From Euwallacea fornicatus (Eukaryota > Arthropoda > Insecta > Coleoptera > Curculionidae): a DNA stretch of 64,000 bases. Shown here one piece after another: positions 25,744 to 38,721 of this stretch (position 1 is its first letter; each line of letters starts with the position of its first letter). The stretch spans positions 4,499,001-4,563,000 of the forward strand of contig NC_089546.1 in NCBI RefSeq assembly GCF_040115645.1. Reading direction: 5' to 3'. The notes beneath the pieces were generated by a model, which made no database searches, was not told the origin of the DNA, and saw nothing but the letters and a program-made list of their open reading frames with translations. Made by a program: the position numbers and the translations under genes.

Positions 25744-26916
25744 ATACAGCGTGTCTACGTAATTTGCGATGATATAGGAAACTTTTTTATTCTTAATTTT
25801 ACGAAAAGGCGTTATTTTTCATAAAAAAATTTGCACGATTTTCAACTTAAAATGAAATAATTAGACGTTCAATTTTTACAGTCGTATAGCAACTTTCTTA
25901 AAAATATGAATTTTGCTCTAGAAAACTTTATTATTGTTAATTTCAATAATGCAAAGTTATCTCTTGATTATTGAAAGCACGATAACTCGTCTCTTATTAT
26001 ATTTTCATAATCAGGGCGCTATTTAAAGTGGGTAATTAATGCATATCAATTTTTGTTTTGCTAATGGGAAAAGACAAAGAGTTAATAGTGTACGTAACTA
26101 TGTAGGATTATTTACTTTAGTCTTAAGTCATTCCACCATTGCCTCGGCGTCACCACCCTTTCTTTCAAAACATTTAATCCTTCTCCTACCAAATTTTCTT
26201 AATACATTCATTATCGGATTTGGAATAATTTCCTGACATCCTTCCGAAATTATTCTCCCCAAACAGTTAATATCTTGATACGACCTGCGCTGGCACATTT
26301 GTCTTTTAAGAATCCTCATAAAAAGTTAATCCATAGGGGTTAAATCGGGAGATCTGGCAAGCCAAAAAATATTTGAATGTCTATGAGGTACTTTTCCTTT
26401 GAAACTATTTTCAAGGTATTCTCTAACAGCTAACTTACTGTGGCATGCGCCACCGTCTTGTGGGGCCTAAATTTACGGACATTCTTGTTAAGTATTTTGA
26501 AAGAGAGGCACTGGAATGGCAGAAGAATTACTTCAAACTAAAGTAAATAATGGTGAGTCGTGACATATGTTGTTAATTTTATCCTTTTTTATTAGCAAAA
26601 TAATTCATTGTTACGCATTAATTACGTATTTAACTTGCGTCATTATTATGAAAACATATTAAGAAACGAAAAGTTATCATGTTTTCAATAAAAAAGAGAT
26701 AAATGTTCATCATTGAAACTAACAATAACGGGATTTTCTTGAACAGAATTTATATTTTTAAGAAAGCTGTTATACGACTCCGAAAGTTGGATGTCTGATT
26801 TTTCCATTTTAAGTTTAAGAACGTGCATAACTTTTTATGAACAATACATTTTTTCCGTAAAACGAACAACAAAAAGGTTTCCCATTGGATTCCAACTTAA
26901 GTAAACGCACGGTATA
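25744..26916 (-). mobile_element. long-arm (about 370-400 bp) Tc1/mariner-superfamily element with deleted core
   Basis: The two arms (about 25744-26140 and 26545-26916) are inverted copies. Both outer ends read TATAC followed by a related stretch containing GGAAAC. The core keeps only the C-terminal part of a minus-strand DDE transposase. A TA target is compatible with both ends. The left arm has a second, separate copy at 48974-49382. Confidence 0.75.
26128..26460 (-). pseudogene. C-terminal remnant of a DDE_3 transposase
   Basis: Minus strand from about 26460. QDGGACHSKLAVREYLE holds the second catalytic aspartate. SNIFWLARSPDLTPMD follows, with the third acidic residue an Asp, then a stop, then MRILKRQMCQRRSYQDI to a stop near 26128. 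The N-terminal DNA-binding part and first aspartate are missing, removed by an internal deletion between the core and the right arm. DD-D with 'ARSPDLTPMD' is typical of insect IS630-Tc1-mariner groups other than classical Tc1 (which has E). It cannot act on its own. Confidence 0.75.
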
Positions 26917-28925
26917 ATGTTATTGGTAAGCCAAGTTAAATCGTACCATTATGTGCATTTATAAGGTTCAGTGGTGGACATAAATTATACAGTGTCGTGT
27001 ATTCAATTGTATTTGATATTCATATGTTTACATGTCACTCCCAACGCCTGTTAGCAAATTATCACTCTATTTCTAATTCAATAGGGGCCGCTCGTTAATC
27101 AATTTAAATTCCGCAATTCAGATTTAGAATACATACTGCCATTAAGAAAACAACAAGCTTCAACCATAAAAATTGAAGAGTAACAAAATATTTTCGTCGG
27201 TATTGTAATGAACCGTAACACCGCAGTACATGTTAGTGGTTACTCCATGGTCTCGGAATGGTGCCCCTTGACGTGTTACTCTTGGGTTTCATCAGATTTC
27301 ACTTGTCACCAAATGATCTCAGTTTCTTTGCGCATTTTCTTCTATTTTCTAGCGGCAATGGTAATTTGCTTTGCAACGTTTAATCACCAATCTCTCTCAA
27401 ACCGTTAATGCCTGATATTAATAAATACTAGATACATCGAGGCTATTAGAATTATTTTTAGCGTCAATATTTTTATAGTTTTCTCTCTGGGGGCCTCATT
27501 TCCTATTTGGCGCAATTTCAGACCACTGTTTATTAGTACCCGATTTCAATCAACCCAGTTTTTGCTATCAATAAAAAAGAAACGCAACATTTTCCTCCAA
27601 ACCAAGTGTAAATTCTATAGCAAAAGGCGAACAATAAGCGTTTTTCACCTGTTAATGGACCGTCCATTAATCACCGTCTTCGACCTCTTCTAGAGCATAT
27701 TTACCTTGTATGAACAATAGCACTTGCTTGAAAGTATCAAACAAGCGAGCTCTGTCATAATTTATCTTAAGAAATAGTAGAAGTTAAAGATATTCGATTA
27801 AGGATGACGTCTTTGTTTAGGAATCCTCGGGATGAGACGACTCGACACCATTATTCTCTCGTATGAAGAGTCTGAAGAGGTCGGATATTAATTAATTAGT
27901 CGTTAAGAGCCATTACTCCAGCATCAAATGCCATGTTTTTTAATGCGCAATGAGAAAGTTTCTTGTTCGTACAAATTTCCATTTTTCTGTTCTAATAGAT
28001 AACGCTTGGACAAGATAATTTATTGTGCTGACTTAGATTCATATCAGGGACGTAAATCCTTCCAGGAAAGTATCTGGCACCGAAAATATCTCGGGTAAAA
28101 TTAAATATGCGTTGCATTATCTGTATCTATGCCAGCAGGTTGCCTTTTATTCTTTAGTGTTTACCCAGCCGGAGTCAAGCCAAACTGCCTCCTGGCTCAA
28201 AATTAGCCCATATTGACATTCTATCCTGGTATCCAAACATGTGCCCTACAGGTAATTAAGCTTTGTGCCCCAAAATTCTAGTTGAATGGCGGAAAAATGT
28301 GCTTTGTTTTGTGCTTTTTCTACCCCGAGAAGTCGTCATTACTTAACATATTTATTTCTAATGCAGAGCATAGTCACCACACTAAAGCGACTCTCAGTAG
28401 AGGAAATTTTTCTGAGATCCCGTTGGTCTAAACTTCGTTTTAACCGAAATAGCCGGGAACTGTTTGCTTTAGAAGAGGTCAAGAAATTCTCTATCTAGTT
28501 GTTGGCTAATAAGCTCTGTCTACTGAATATAATCGTAATATAATAGAAAGTTAAACTTAATTTAAGCTCTTGGCTTGCTTGCTTTTAATCGGTGGAGTTT
28601 TCGTTTTGTGAGAAAACGTATGTATAGTTCGTCTAGAAATTGTTTGTCGGTGTCAGTATAGGTTTGTGGCCGATGTGTTGCACCAACGATTGCTTATTTT
28701 CGTTTGACTTTCGACATCAGTACTAAACGTTTTATTTTCAGGTGTACGTACGCTTGTTATTGATGTCGATTTGAATTCCATCGAACTCCCTCATCAAGTA
28801 AGTTTGAATGAGAATTTGTTTCTTGTAAAGTCTCTTAAAAGAGCGAACGAAGACTGGCCTAAAACTTTTTTAATGCTAAAAATGCACGTCTTTAAGAAGA
28901 TAATTAAAAAAAAAACTACTAAGTA
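26917..28925. other. intergenic, no feature recognised
   Basis: AT-rich sequence with short unrelated frames. No splice-bounded exon, RNA gene or transposase motif was seen. Confidence 0.4.
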
Positions 28926-30491
28926 CAGTAAAAGTCGAATATAACGACGGCGAGGGGACCGAGTAAAAAGGGTCGTTATTTCCGGTCTTCGTTGCATCAA
29001 GACTTTTTTATAATTAAAGAAACATGAAAAAAACAAAAAAAAATCATTTAAAAAATTTTAAACTAACAAATTATGAAACGTATATAATTTAATATCATTT
29101 CCAACTTATTTGTATATACATACGTAGAGTAAAAACATTATTTAGTAAAATATTCTGCAATTTTTGTTTGCTTTTCACAGCGTAATTTAAAATAAATCAA
29201 TTACATTTTTTTCCTCTACGGGATTAATTTCGTTCAAAAGCCTTTTGTCGTCGGAACAACTGTACAGCTCAAAGCTGTTCAGGGTTTTTATAGATTGTAC
29301 GGCTTTAACAAATAATAGTGGCACTGGGTTCAACACCCTAAGAGTCTTCATCACTTTCATCTTGGATTTCTTGAATGGTGAGCATTTCGTTTGCAATTTG
29401 CTCTTTAGATAAAGCATTGTTTGTTTCCCAGCGAAGGTCAAAATTTGCAAAATCGGTCCATAACTTATGTGACAATATAAGGTTTTCTTCCATCATAGCT
29501 AGAGACATATCATTTTCTTTATAAAAAATTATTATTCATCCTTCCTGCTGCCTCAGCTAAAAAAGAATCGTCTTCAAAGTTGACAGTTACTGGAGCTAGT
29601 TGCAAACCTGCAGGTCTAAAACAATTCGTGGTTGTTCGGGGTGATGCTTTTGGATGTTCCATGATTTAGAAATTATTGATATTACATCCAAAAGATTGAT
29701 AGCACACTCCTTATTGTGCTGTTCGTTTCCAATAATGTTCATTAGCTGGAGATTTTCAAAATAAACTTTTGTTGGTTTCATGATACCTTGCTTAACCGGC
29801 TGCAGAAATGATGTGGTATTTGGTGGAAGATATTGAACGTAAATATTCTCCAAATTTGACATTTTTATGTGCACTGGACACTACCACGAATATTTTTTTA
29901 AAATTTATTGCAACGTCCCAGCTTTGTAATATTTTTATGAATACGTCTCATGTCATTCAGGTTTTCAGTAGATATGTAGGACACTGGTACCGACTTAATA
30001 TTCTTTAACCACTAAGGGTTTTTTGATCTTGTCATATTGGGAGGAACAAAAGAATAATCCTTTCTTTGGACATTTTCCACCTGTACACACCTCTCCTTTA
30101 AATATCAGTGTTTTGTTCAAACCCATTTTGCAGAAAAGAACCTGTTTCATCTGCGCTAAGAATCTCGTCATTTTGGTCATTTTTTGCAATTTTCTAGGAT
30201 TTGTCTCTAAAACCGCTAAAGGCACTGCTTTTTGAAGATGTCGGCCACTCTTTGAACGGCTTCTCAAAGACTCTCGACAATGTCGGCTTTATACAATAGT
30301 TATTATACTTCGAGTATATTTAGTATCGTCGCTGTACTCCGCTTGTAAACAACTAAAAATGTCTTTTTTTGTAAACGTTAAAAGCGGCTTTTTTCCAATG
30401 GGGTAAATGCAAATTCAACCAAATGTGCCGATTTCCGTCGCTATATACGGTTTGTCTTTATAGCCGGCGTCGTTATTTGCACCTTTCACTG
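28926..30491 (-). mobile_element. Tigger-like element
   Basis: The left end, CAGTAAAAGTCGAATATAAC at 28926, is preceded by TA. The right end (…CACTG at 30491) is followed by TA. Its complement begins CAGTGAAAGGTGCAAATAAC and shares the inner ATAACGACG. Both are typical Tigger ends (CAGT with TA duplication). A minus-strand DDE_1 transposase relic lies inside. Confidence 0.85.
29187..30267 (-). pseudogene. dead Tigger-like transposase
   Basis: Minus strand. LNKTLIFKGEVCTGGKCPKK (about 30110-30060) lies just after where the NADETG motif should be. It is followed by a shifted LPPNTTSFLQPVKQGIMKP stretch (29835-29780; third aspartate region, changed from PMDQ to PVKQ), ENLQLMNIIGNEQ, a SISKSWN segment, and a C-terminal KMKVMKTLRVLNP region to a stop at 29187. 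Frameshifts separate these blocks, and the second aspartate region between 30000 and 29880 is not readable as one frame. Compared with a usual Tigger protein of roughly 500-550 residues the N-terminal half is mostly gone. Confidence 0.75.
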
Positions 30492-33400
30492 TATGTACTT
30501 TTGGATTGTACGGAAAGTAATCTTTTGCCATCGGGTAAAGTTAACAAGTCATGCGTAGTTGGTATTTTTGCGCTGTCAAACTGAGTCTACTGAGTCACAG
30601 AAAATATAGGATAAATCAGTGTTATTTTCTTAAAAGTAGACATTCATCTCCTCGAGTGAGCTTCAATCGCAGATTCGTTAAAAGATTATAAGACATAATA
30701 CATTTAGAACGTATTTAATTGAAACGTGAGCTTAAAAAAAAAACAAGGAAAACAGCAAATAAGTTTTTCACCATCCCTTATATTGAGAAATGAAGTTTTC
30801 TAGAAAATTAGGAGGAAGATGTCAGTCGGGTGAAAACTAACTTGTTTTTCTCTGGAAATTTGACCGAGATGTTCAGAGAAATACACGATATACATACATA
30901 TAAAGTTTTTCGAAAATTTTTGAAAATCAAAGGCGCGATTATACAAATAAGTCTTAAGCTGTGCTCAACATAAACTTTAGCCGATTTCAGTCTGCCATAT
31001 ACGAATAACGTTGCTGTTAGAAATTGAGTTAATTTGACAGCAATAGATTCCTTATAGGAAGTTAACGATTTTCGGCAAGGAATGACTTCCGAGAAAAATG
31101 TATTAAATGGATTACGTGCGTCGGAAACCCAACAGAAATCGAAATTCTGTAGAGACGGGACATGAGCTTTTTCCAAAACACACCCTCAAAAAATGCTTAG
31201 AAAGAGAGATTTTCATTTTAAAAATTGGAAAATTTTCTATTAAACGAAGTCGTTTTAAGAAAACTCAAAACCGGTAGAAATAAAATGGGATTTTTCTCGA
31301 AGTATTAGACTCGAAAAGGGCTGCCAAATTAAACTCATTTCGATCAATAAAGCATGCAAGTGAAATGAGGCAACGCTAAGGAAAATCAATCGCGCACGAA
31401 TCGAAAGTGCATTATTTTTCAATGGAAACGATTTTTCAGATGAAACTATGTTTGCAGCGAATTTTTCAGATTTATTCGTCTCTAAAATTTCAGAATTTTG
31501 ATTCTCGTAAGATTTGCTCACTCATCGAAGTCATAGACAAGTACCTTGGACCAGATCGAATATTCGTCCAGCATCAAACTGAATCAAATTCTTTTCTCGG
31601 TACTAACGGATATCTTTGAAATCATTCAAGTTTTTCTGCGAACTTTCTTTTTTTTTCTCTCATTCGCAGAGAATTCCGACTCTGCTCCTGCAGCGACATG
31701 TTTATTCTGCAGCTCCGGATGTAAACGTAGTCAGGTAGCTCGGCAAACGCCGGCTATATACAACAGGCTTGAACTTTATGCTTATTGCTTATAGTATTTC
31801 GCATTCCTTATTGTTCTTGGCGCAGCTACAGGTACATAGCACATAACATACCTGATGTCCTGAAAATGAAACCATAACAGCGAGTCACTTAAGTTGTTGG
31901 TTAGAACTTCGCGATATCCGCGTCTCATATACAAATTATGTTGGAACCTGAAAAAGTTTGAAATTTACAGTTTCAATATTAAATATAAGTAAAAGCCTAT
32001 AGCGTGTTAAAGAGGTGCTTAAATCATTAAAATTTTGTATGTTTATAGCGAAAGGTCAGTGCTGATTAGATAATAATTATAAGGCTAGAACAAGCAAAAA
32101 AAAATCATGCGACCTTGGGGCGTTTTACTTTTGATTCCATATACAGAAAACGAGTATTTCGTTTACCTACTATTCAGCCTGAGTTATCACATCTTAAATC
32201 ACTAATTCCCTCGTTAAATGCATGATTTCATTGGCCTTAATTGGGCGTGTTGCGCAATCTTTTGATCGTCGTGAGTTGAAAGAATTACGTTCTTCTTCAT
32301 CAGTGGATTTTATGTCGTCTGCGAGACAAAAGAGGCCCATCTCCGATATTTACATAAAAGTCAGAAATAATACAGAAGAATGGTTTTATTTCCTCGATGC
32401 CGGAGGAAAATGGGCAGATTTTGTTTCATGGGAAGGTCATAAACGATACGAAATAAGCGAGGAATTGCGGAGAAAGGGAATGTATAGATTGTGTGAGACA
32501 TCCATATTCAAATAGAATTGCGAAGTTAATACCATCAGGATAAAGGAGAGATCGAAACGTAATACTCATTTGAGGCGGAGCGATTAACGATTTGGGAAAT
32601 ACATTATAACACGACGATAAAATCGCTATTTTCCATTTAGGTGCGAAATGATCGCAGTGGCTAATTTTCTGTATGAACCCTACCACCGTTTGCGCACACT
32701 TCTTCATTCAATAAACTTGAAAAGAACACATTAAGTGGGCTTCGAAAATGTTCCATGAATAATAATGCCCTGTGTGTGGGATGAATATTCACTACTTTGT
32801 TTGCATGAGGACTTAACCTTGCCCTCGTGATCTATATTTTATACAACTTTATTTACTACAAGTCTTGTGGTTTCTGAGGAACTTCAGCCTCACTTTTGGG
32901 CTCATGTAGGAACTAAAAATAAAGCTTCCTGTTGTCTTCTAATATTTTCGGAGAGTACTGGAAATTAAAACAGGCGCCGATTCCTGTATTCAAATAAATT
33001 AAATTGACACAAGGTTTAGACGTAAAATGTGTCTTAGAACAGTGAATGAGACAGTTATAAATCTATTTTTCCTTTGGCTTGGATGTAGACATTTGAATGG
33101 GGAATGTAAATGTCTAGCTGGAAATTTGGAACATTTTTTTTGTGTTTAGAGCTACACAGGTTTAAGATATGTTAAAAATGGGTGGAGATGGGTTCAATTT
33201 CATTCTACAAATTCTTCAAAACTTATTTCTAGCTTTACGCTCGTTTCCGATTTTTCGGTTTTCGCACCTCTGCCCGATTTCGACCTATAAATATCGGACA
33301 CTTTTCGCATATTTTGCAAATCAGTTAAGGACAACTTTGGTAATATTTTTAACTTCTTCATTGTTTAAAAATTCCTTCCGAAGTGTTTTGATAATGCTTT

Positions 33401-35385
33401 TCTATAATTCCGATCTATCATAAAGCCTAGCTGTTAGCGTTACTTTTGTACATTTAAAAGTTTTTAAGTCCCCGATAATTTCCCGTAAGAATTCCACTGT
33501 TTCATGAATGTTTATATATTTTGCCATCTCTACACGTTTTTTATCCATAGTTACCTAAGCACTTCAAAATTTCCACCTACAATCGCACTGTTCTAAGATC
33601 GCGGCAAGTCCATTTTCGTCTTTATTTAACTGACTCGTTTGTAAGTTTCTTGCAAAACTCAATATTTTGTGAATGCGATAACTAACTCTGATTTTTTTTT
33701 TTTTTTTTGACTTATTGCAAAATTCAGTTTTTAATCCGTGATTGAATAACAAAAATCTCTCTCAAAAAAAAATCGATTTTTGATGTTTTGATTAAACACA
33801 TTTTCATAATTTGGCCGTTTCAAATTCCCAAATACTTTCGAACACACGGGCTGTAAAGGTTCCAAAAAAAAGTTTCTGAGTTTGTAAAATTCCAAGTTAC
33901 AGAAAATAAAAGTTGCTAGTTGAAATTGCAATAGAAAGTTTACAATATCTCAGATGTAGCTCTCAAAAAGCATTCTACTAAGTAAGCAATATATGAGTAT
34001 CGGGGACTTATTCGTAATCTAAACTAATATACGCAAACCTGTAATTTTCAAAATAAAGAATATTTGATAACTTCTGATGTTGGTATATTCCATTACAATG
34101 CTCGGATCCGTGGATGTCTGATTCTCGTAGCTGATGGGTGCATTCTCTTCTAATAATCACGTCAGAACGATCTATTAAGTCAGTCATGCAACTTAAATTG
34201 TCAACAAACACACATACGTCATTTTGTATCATTCCGAGGGAACGTTTTATTTCCTAGATTCAAGAATGCAGCCGCTGGCCTGTAAATTGTGTTGTCCGAG
34301 ATTCTGGGTCAACGGCAATTGAATTGTCATGTATTAAAGTAATTTGGATTGTTTTTTAATTGTTTAATTGAAGTCTCTTTCCTCTCATCCTGTAGTCCCT
34401 AGGAAGCATCAGGAGAGTGTGTTTTTGAAATTCAGCAGAGACTGCTGGTATAATATTTATTTTAATAAGTAGTGGTAGCGTACAACATTTTCGTTTCAAA
34501 ATTTCTAAATTGATATTGCTGGCGTGTCAGTGGTAAAACTAAAATTAAAATTCTTACCTCAAACAAGACGCTTTTTGTACAGCCCATAGAATTTTACATA
34601 AATAGTAGAAGCGGCTTCGTAGAACTTTTTACTTTCCCGATTTTTTTTAACCCTGTATTTTCTTTATGTCTCGAAAACTATAACTTGGCGGACATAAGTT
34701 CGTAAATTTTTGATGTATTTCCATTTATTTCAATTCACTTCTGTCAGAAGATCTGAAACACCATTATTCTTAACTAAAAAGCAACATTTCCCATTCTTGA
34801 AAACATTCATTCATGTAAATTTATGTCATGAATCATTATTTTAGGAAATGAGATACCCTGAAGTTAGGAATAATACATAATTTCCCTTTACTGTGTTCAT
34901 TTATAATAGTTTTGGCCAGAAAATTAAAAGAAACACATGCATGTACGTTCTTAGTATCAACTGAAGTGAACCTTGGCGAAACCTTGGTGAAAACTTGTAA
35001 ACAAACGAAAATCGGATAACATAATTTGGGTGTTTTTACATTTATTTTTCAAGTACAACACGCTCCTGAAGTTGGGCACGATCCTCCCGACTCACCCTGT
35101 ATATACATATACATACATAATGCCTGTTTTTGGAACCGGAGCATGGACGTTTTGGCAATAATAAAAAATGTCAGTTAAATTAAAGCAAAATTGCGCAATT
35201 TAATGCCCCTTAATCCGCTTCAAGAGCGGAAAAATTCCGAATACTTTAGGAGGGATTTTCGTTTTTCTTAAATATTTTAAAAATTAGGAACTTCATTAGT
35301 GCTAAGATACTTTTATGGAAGGTATCGTAATTAATTTTTTTGTAGAGAAACTGGTGAAAATTTCACAAGACACAAACAAGTTTCA
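30492..35385. other. 4.9 kb intergenic block without recognisable genes
   Basis: AT-rich. A pure T run lies at about 33691-33708. CTCACCCTGTATATAC near 35092-35107 looks like the outer end of a mariner-like inverted repeat, with no partner found. A 97-codon + strand frame at 32222-32515 has no recognised similarity and no splice or promoter support. Confidence 0.4.
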
Positions 35386-35587
35386 AAATGAAGTTAGCTT
35401 TTTTTTTTTTTTTTTACAGAGGTGGAAAACCTTCCAAAGGTACCCGGTCTTATGGACTGGCGACCGGATTATGTGGGATTCACCCCCTGAAGGGAGGTGC
35501 CTACCCACTAAAAACCCACCTCTCTTCACCGTTGTTTCCCCCCCGGAACCGCCTAAAGGCATTACTTCAGGGGAAATGAAGTTAGCT
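35386..35587 (-). mobile_element. short retroposon (SINE or truncated LINE 3' end) with 14 bp target-site duplication
   Basis: A 174 bp insert (35400-35573) is bounded by two perfect copies of AAATGAAGTTAGCT (35386-35399 and 35574-35587). On the + strand it begins with a run of 16 T, that is, a poly-A tail read from the minus strand. The body is much more GC-rich than its surroundings. It includes minus-strand text GGTGGGTTTTTAGTGGGTAG and AATCCCACATAATCC. Poly-A tail plus target duplication shows LINE-type reverse transcription. The body resembles 3' ends of insect non-LTR retrotransposons, but the family is an inference. No open reading frame is relevant. Confidence 0.85.
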
Positions 35588-36371
35588 AGTGGAAGACAAA
35601 AAAAATTAAAGCCGTTCGTACAGTCATTAACAAAAATATAAACTTTCACGTACGAACCATGAGCCATTTTTAATATGTTGGCACATTTTTAAAAAATCGC
35701 TTACCTCAAAACACGCCAGTTTATGTAGTAAGTGTTAGTTCTACAATTAGTGAAATACGATAAAAGCGTTTAGTAATTATTTAAAAAAAAACTATTAATT
35801 TGAGAACTTTAGCGCCCAGTAACGACCAAACGAAGCAACGTTGGATATAGGCAAGTTTGTCTAAAACGCTTTATTCCCGGTCAAGTGTGGTACATACAGT
35901 AATTTCAAGAATACCATGTACATCTGTATAAAAGTGTTGAAATATTCTGGAGAAAAGTACTCATCCTAATCTGCAGCTTTTGGTCACAAGCCCTTCCGAT
36001 ACCCGTAATATTGCTTATTGAAATTTTTCCTCTGAAAAAATCCTTAGAATACAATGGACCTTCACACGATTGGCATCTGAAATTCCGAATTCCAGGACTT
36101 TGGGACCTTTCTTTCCTGCTTGTGAGGGGTAAACGCTGCAAGAGACTTCAACCCTGTTGTATAATAGCGGAAGTCAAGCTCAGAACTTGGAACAGGAGAG
36201 ATTTTAAATTAAACCCTATCTGAAAGTGACAATAAAAGTTGAAACGAAATATTAAATTATTATTATTTTGGTGTTAGATAGTCATTTTATTAGTTAGAGC
36301 TGGCGTGCTCAAAGCTCACTGATTTTGCTATATGCTCCTAGCTAGGTGATTTACTCTATGCAGGGTCCGTC

Positions 36372-36372
<1 letters not shown>
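35588..36372. other. intergenic, no feature recognised
   Basis: AT-rich sequence between the retroposon and the dinucleotide repeat next to the Tc1 relic. Only short unrelated frames are present. Confidence 0.4.

Positions 36373-36397
<25 letters not shown>
36373..36397. repeat. (TA)n microsatellite
   Basis: About twelve TA units directly before the presumed left end of the Tc1 relic. TA is the insertion target of this superfamily, so the tract may have served as a target, which is an inference. Confidence 0.9.
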
Positions 36398-36402
<5 letters not shown>

Positions 36403-38165
36403 AAAATGGCAATAACTTTTTAAATAATATTTTTATTAAAAAATGTTTCAAATCAAAGTTTTAAGGCTAATTTGTTGTCACGTTTTGAAATAACTTGAAC
36501 TTTTTTCTTGCCTCATGATAATCCAAAGAAGTCCAACGTTGATTTTTCAAATGCTACCCTCTGCTTCTGATTTGTTTTATGGAATCTACACATATTTACG
36601 CCTGCAGACATGTAAAATTTTATTGAAGGTAGATAAGAAAAATTTCCAAGAAAAAATCAAATTCGATTAGAAAGGCAAAAAAAAACAAGTAACTGATCAT
36701 AAGAGCAGATATAAATAGACTAGTTGTAATATAGATAGAATTACATATATGTAAAATAATTGATATTTAACGTAAGCATTTGCTCAAAATGTCACCTGTC
36801 GTTATTCAAACGCAGTGGTAAATACCACTTAAATAGTAAAGTTGAACTGTACATTGATGAGTTTCAGCCAAAATACTATGGGTGGAAAAGCTCATTGCAC
36901 AACAGATATGCGAAACAGGATTTTAGCACATGGAAATGAAAGGAAAAGTTATACATTTATTCAAAATGTATTAAAATGTTCTGCCAAATGGAACAGCAAT
37001 GCTGCAAAATTTGTAGAAAAACTGGATACGAGTGGTGGAAAAAGAACGCCCACGTCAATAGATGATAGACTAATTCAAAAAGTGGCAAAAGTTTTTCCTT
37101 CCTTAACACCTAAACAAATAAAAACACAAATTGCAGTTAACGTGAGAACTTCCACAGTACGGAAGCAATTGGCGAAGCAAATTTACATGAGAGAAACCCA
37201 AAGAAAGTTCTTAAACTAACTGACAAACAGATCTCCAACCGCTTAACATTTAGAAGAGAATATGCCCCTTGACCTCCGTCTAGATGGAGGAATGTTTTTT
37301 GGTCAAACGAATCAGAAATTGCTCTTTTTAGTTCTTCTGGACAAAGACGATATGGTAGAAGACCGTCGCAATCTGAATAAAACTTAAAATATACCTTGAA
37401 AACTATGAAACGTAGTGCATCCTTCATAATGGTGTGGTATTGTTTCTTGTACTATAGTGTAGGTCTCATAGGTCGCAGTGAGGGGGTTATGGACCAAATT
37501 GCCTATGTTGATATCCTGGAAAATGTAATGTCTCCTTATGCCATCAGATGAATCTCTATACATGGCAGTGATTTTAAACACACCAGCACGGTAAGGACAT
37601 GGATTGCTGACAATAGAATTGAGGTTTTGGAGTTGCCTATTCAATCTACGGGCCTCAACCATATTGAGCGTTTGTAGACAGATGTTAAAGAAGGAGTTTC
37701 TGCTATAAAACCAACTATAACTGAAGCTATATACATATGTGGAAAATTGCCCAGGATACTTGGAAGGCAGTTCCAGATGAGAGGTGTCGATGCTTAGTCG
37801 ACTCAATGCCGCAGAGATATTAAGCCGTTGTTGCCTTAAGAGGGTGCAATACAAATTATTAATATTAGTTTGCTTAAATAAGTTCTTTCTATTTATATTT
37901 TAATACTTTTCTTGTTATTTTCTCCAACTTTTAAAAAAGACTGAAATTTTTTTGGGATATTTATTTCTAACAGAAGAATGTAAACTTTCTTTTTTTCATT
38001 GAAAAAAGGTTTTTTGCATAAGTTGTTTTGCTTTTCATTTCGTAATTAGTGAAGTTTTATGTTTCTTAGAAAAAGTAATAAATTATTGAAGTTTGTTTAA
38101 AAATAAAAGATTTTTATTAAAAAGTACCTGCACGCCGCTGTTATTTTCCACACGTATGTATGTAG
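36390..38165 (+). mobile_element. Tc1-type element (borders approximate)
   Basis: Surrounds the Tc1 transposase relic. An inverted-repeat-like pair is ACTTTTTAAATAATATTTTT (from about 36416) and the complement of the 38110-38130 stretch, which reads ACTTTTTAATAAAAATCTTT. The outermost bases are drifted, so ends are estimates. Confidence 0.55.
36878..37862 (+). pseudogene. dead Tc1-family transposase
   Basis: ATG at 36878 (MGGKAHCTTDMRNRILAHGN) is the likely original start. N-terminal paired-type helix-turn-helix region: SYTFIQNVLKCSAKWNSNAAKF, then GGKRTPTSIDDRLIQKVAK and a second helix block to about 37195. A stop follows at 37217-37219. Further pieces: MFFGQTNQKLLFL (37292-37330, where the first aspartate motif WSDESKF has drifted), VMDQIAYVDILENVM-like (37488-37535), GSDFKHTSTVRTWIADNRIE (37569-37622, second aspartate region) and LPIQSTGLNHIERLWTDVKE (37634-37692, with the Tc1-type Glu). 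The C-terminus ends GCNTNY-stop at 37860-37862. The length fits the usual ~340 residues. Several shifts and stops make it inactive. Confidence 0.85.
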
Positions 38166-38460
38166 CAACTGTGTGATTGAATTTCCTAAATATTCTCTTC
38201 TTATTTGGGTCCTACTTGCCCATAATATTGTGCAATGTAACAAATTTTTATTCTTATTTAACAATTATGTTGATAATAACGTTTTTCAATGCGTAGTTCG
38301 CTTGACGAATGTGTAGTTATAATGTAACTGAGGATTAAGTTCAGTTATCTACGGTTAACAACTTTATTTTTGTTAAACTTGTCGTTTGATTCTCCATTAT
38401 AAAGCATTGTTTTATGAAAATTACCAGACTTAGCAATTACTCCTTGGTGGTGCATTTCAT

Positions 38461-38697
38461 ATGAAAGTAACTGTAATGGGTTTCTACGGTCCTGTGGACG
38501 AGAAAATTAGCAGGTTACACAAAATTGATCATATTCTGCAACATTTACTTCTCAACATAAAAGAGATATACGCTTCACCACAAAACCTATCCCTTGATGA
38601 AGCCCTCCTCTTTGAAGCGGTAGATTGTCATTCTAACAATATATTCCGAATAAAACGGCAAAGTATGGAATGAAATTTTATGAGCTGTGTACACTAG
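38461..38697 (+). pseudogene. piggyBac-type transposase fragment
   Basis: The frame contains RLHKIDHILQHLLLNIKEIY, SPQNLSLDEALLFEA and NNIFRIKRQ, matching the piggyBac core (RLxKIRPLLDHL...YxPGQxLSIDEAL...FRQYIPxKRAK), including the conserved aspartate of the SLDEA motif. After a one-base shift near 38655 it continues as KYGMKFYELCTLDG (to 38702), the next piggyBac block. The rest is missing: a mariner element begins about 20 bp further on, so it was either cut by deletion or interrupted by that insertion. The upstream part of the protein is not readable. Confidence 0.75.
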
Positions 38698-38721
38698 ACG
38701 GTTTTGTTTTGATTATACTTA

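Noticed and set aside
32222..32515. 97-codon plus-strand frame
   Set aside because: Composition is plausible but no domain, promoter or splice signal supports it.
33691..33708. T run as a possible second retroposon tail
   Set aside because: No target-site duplication or GC-rich body was found next to it.
37384..37854. 156-codon minus-strand frame
   Set aside because: Antisense of the Tc1 transposase relic, whose plus-strand motifs are clear.
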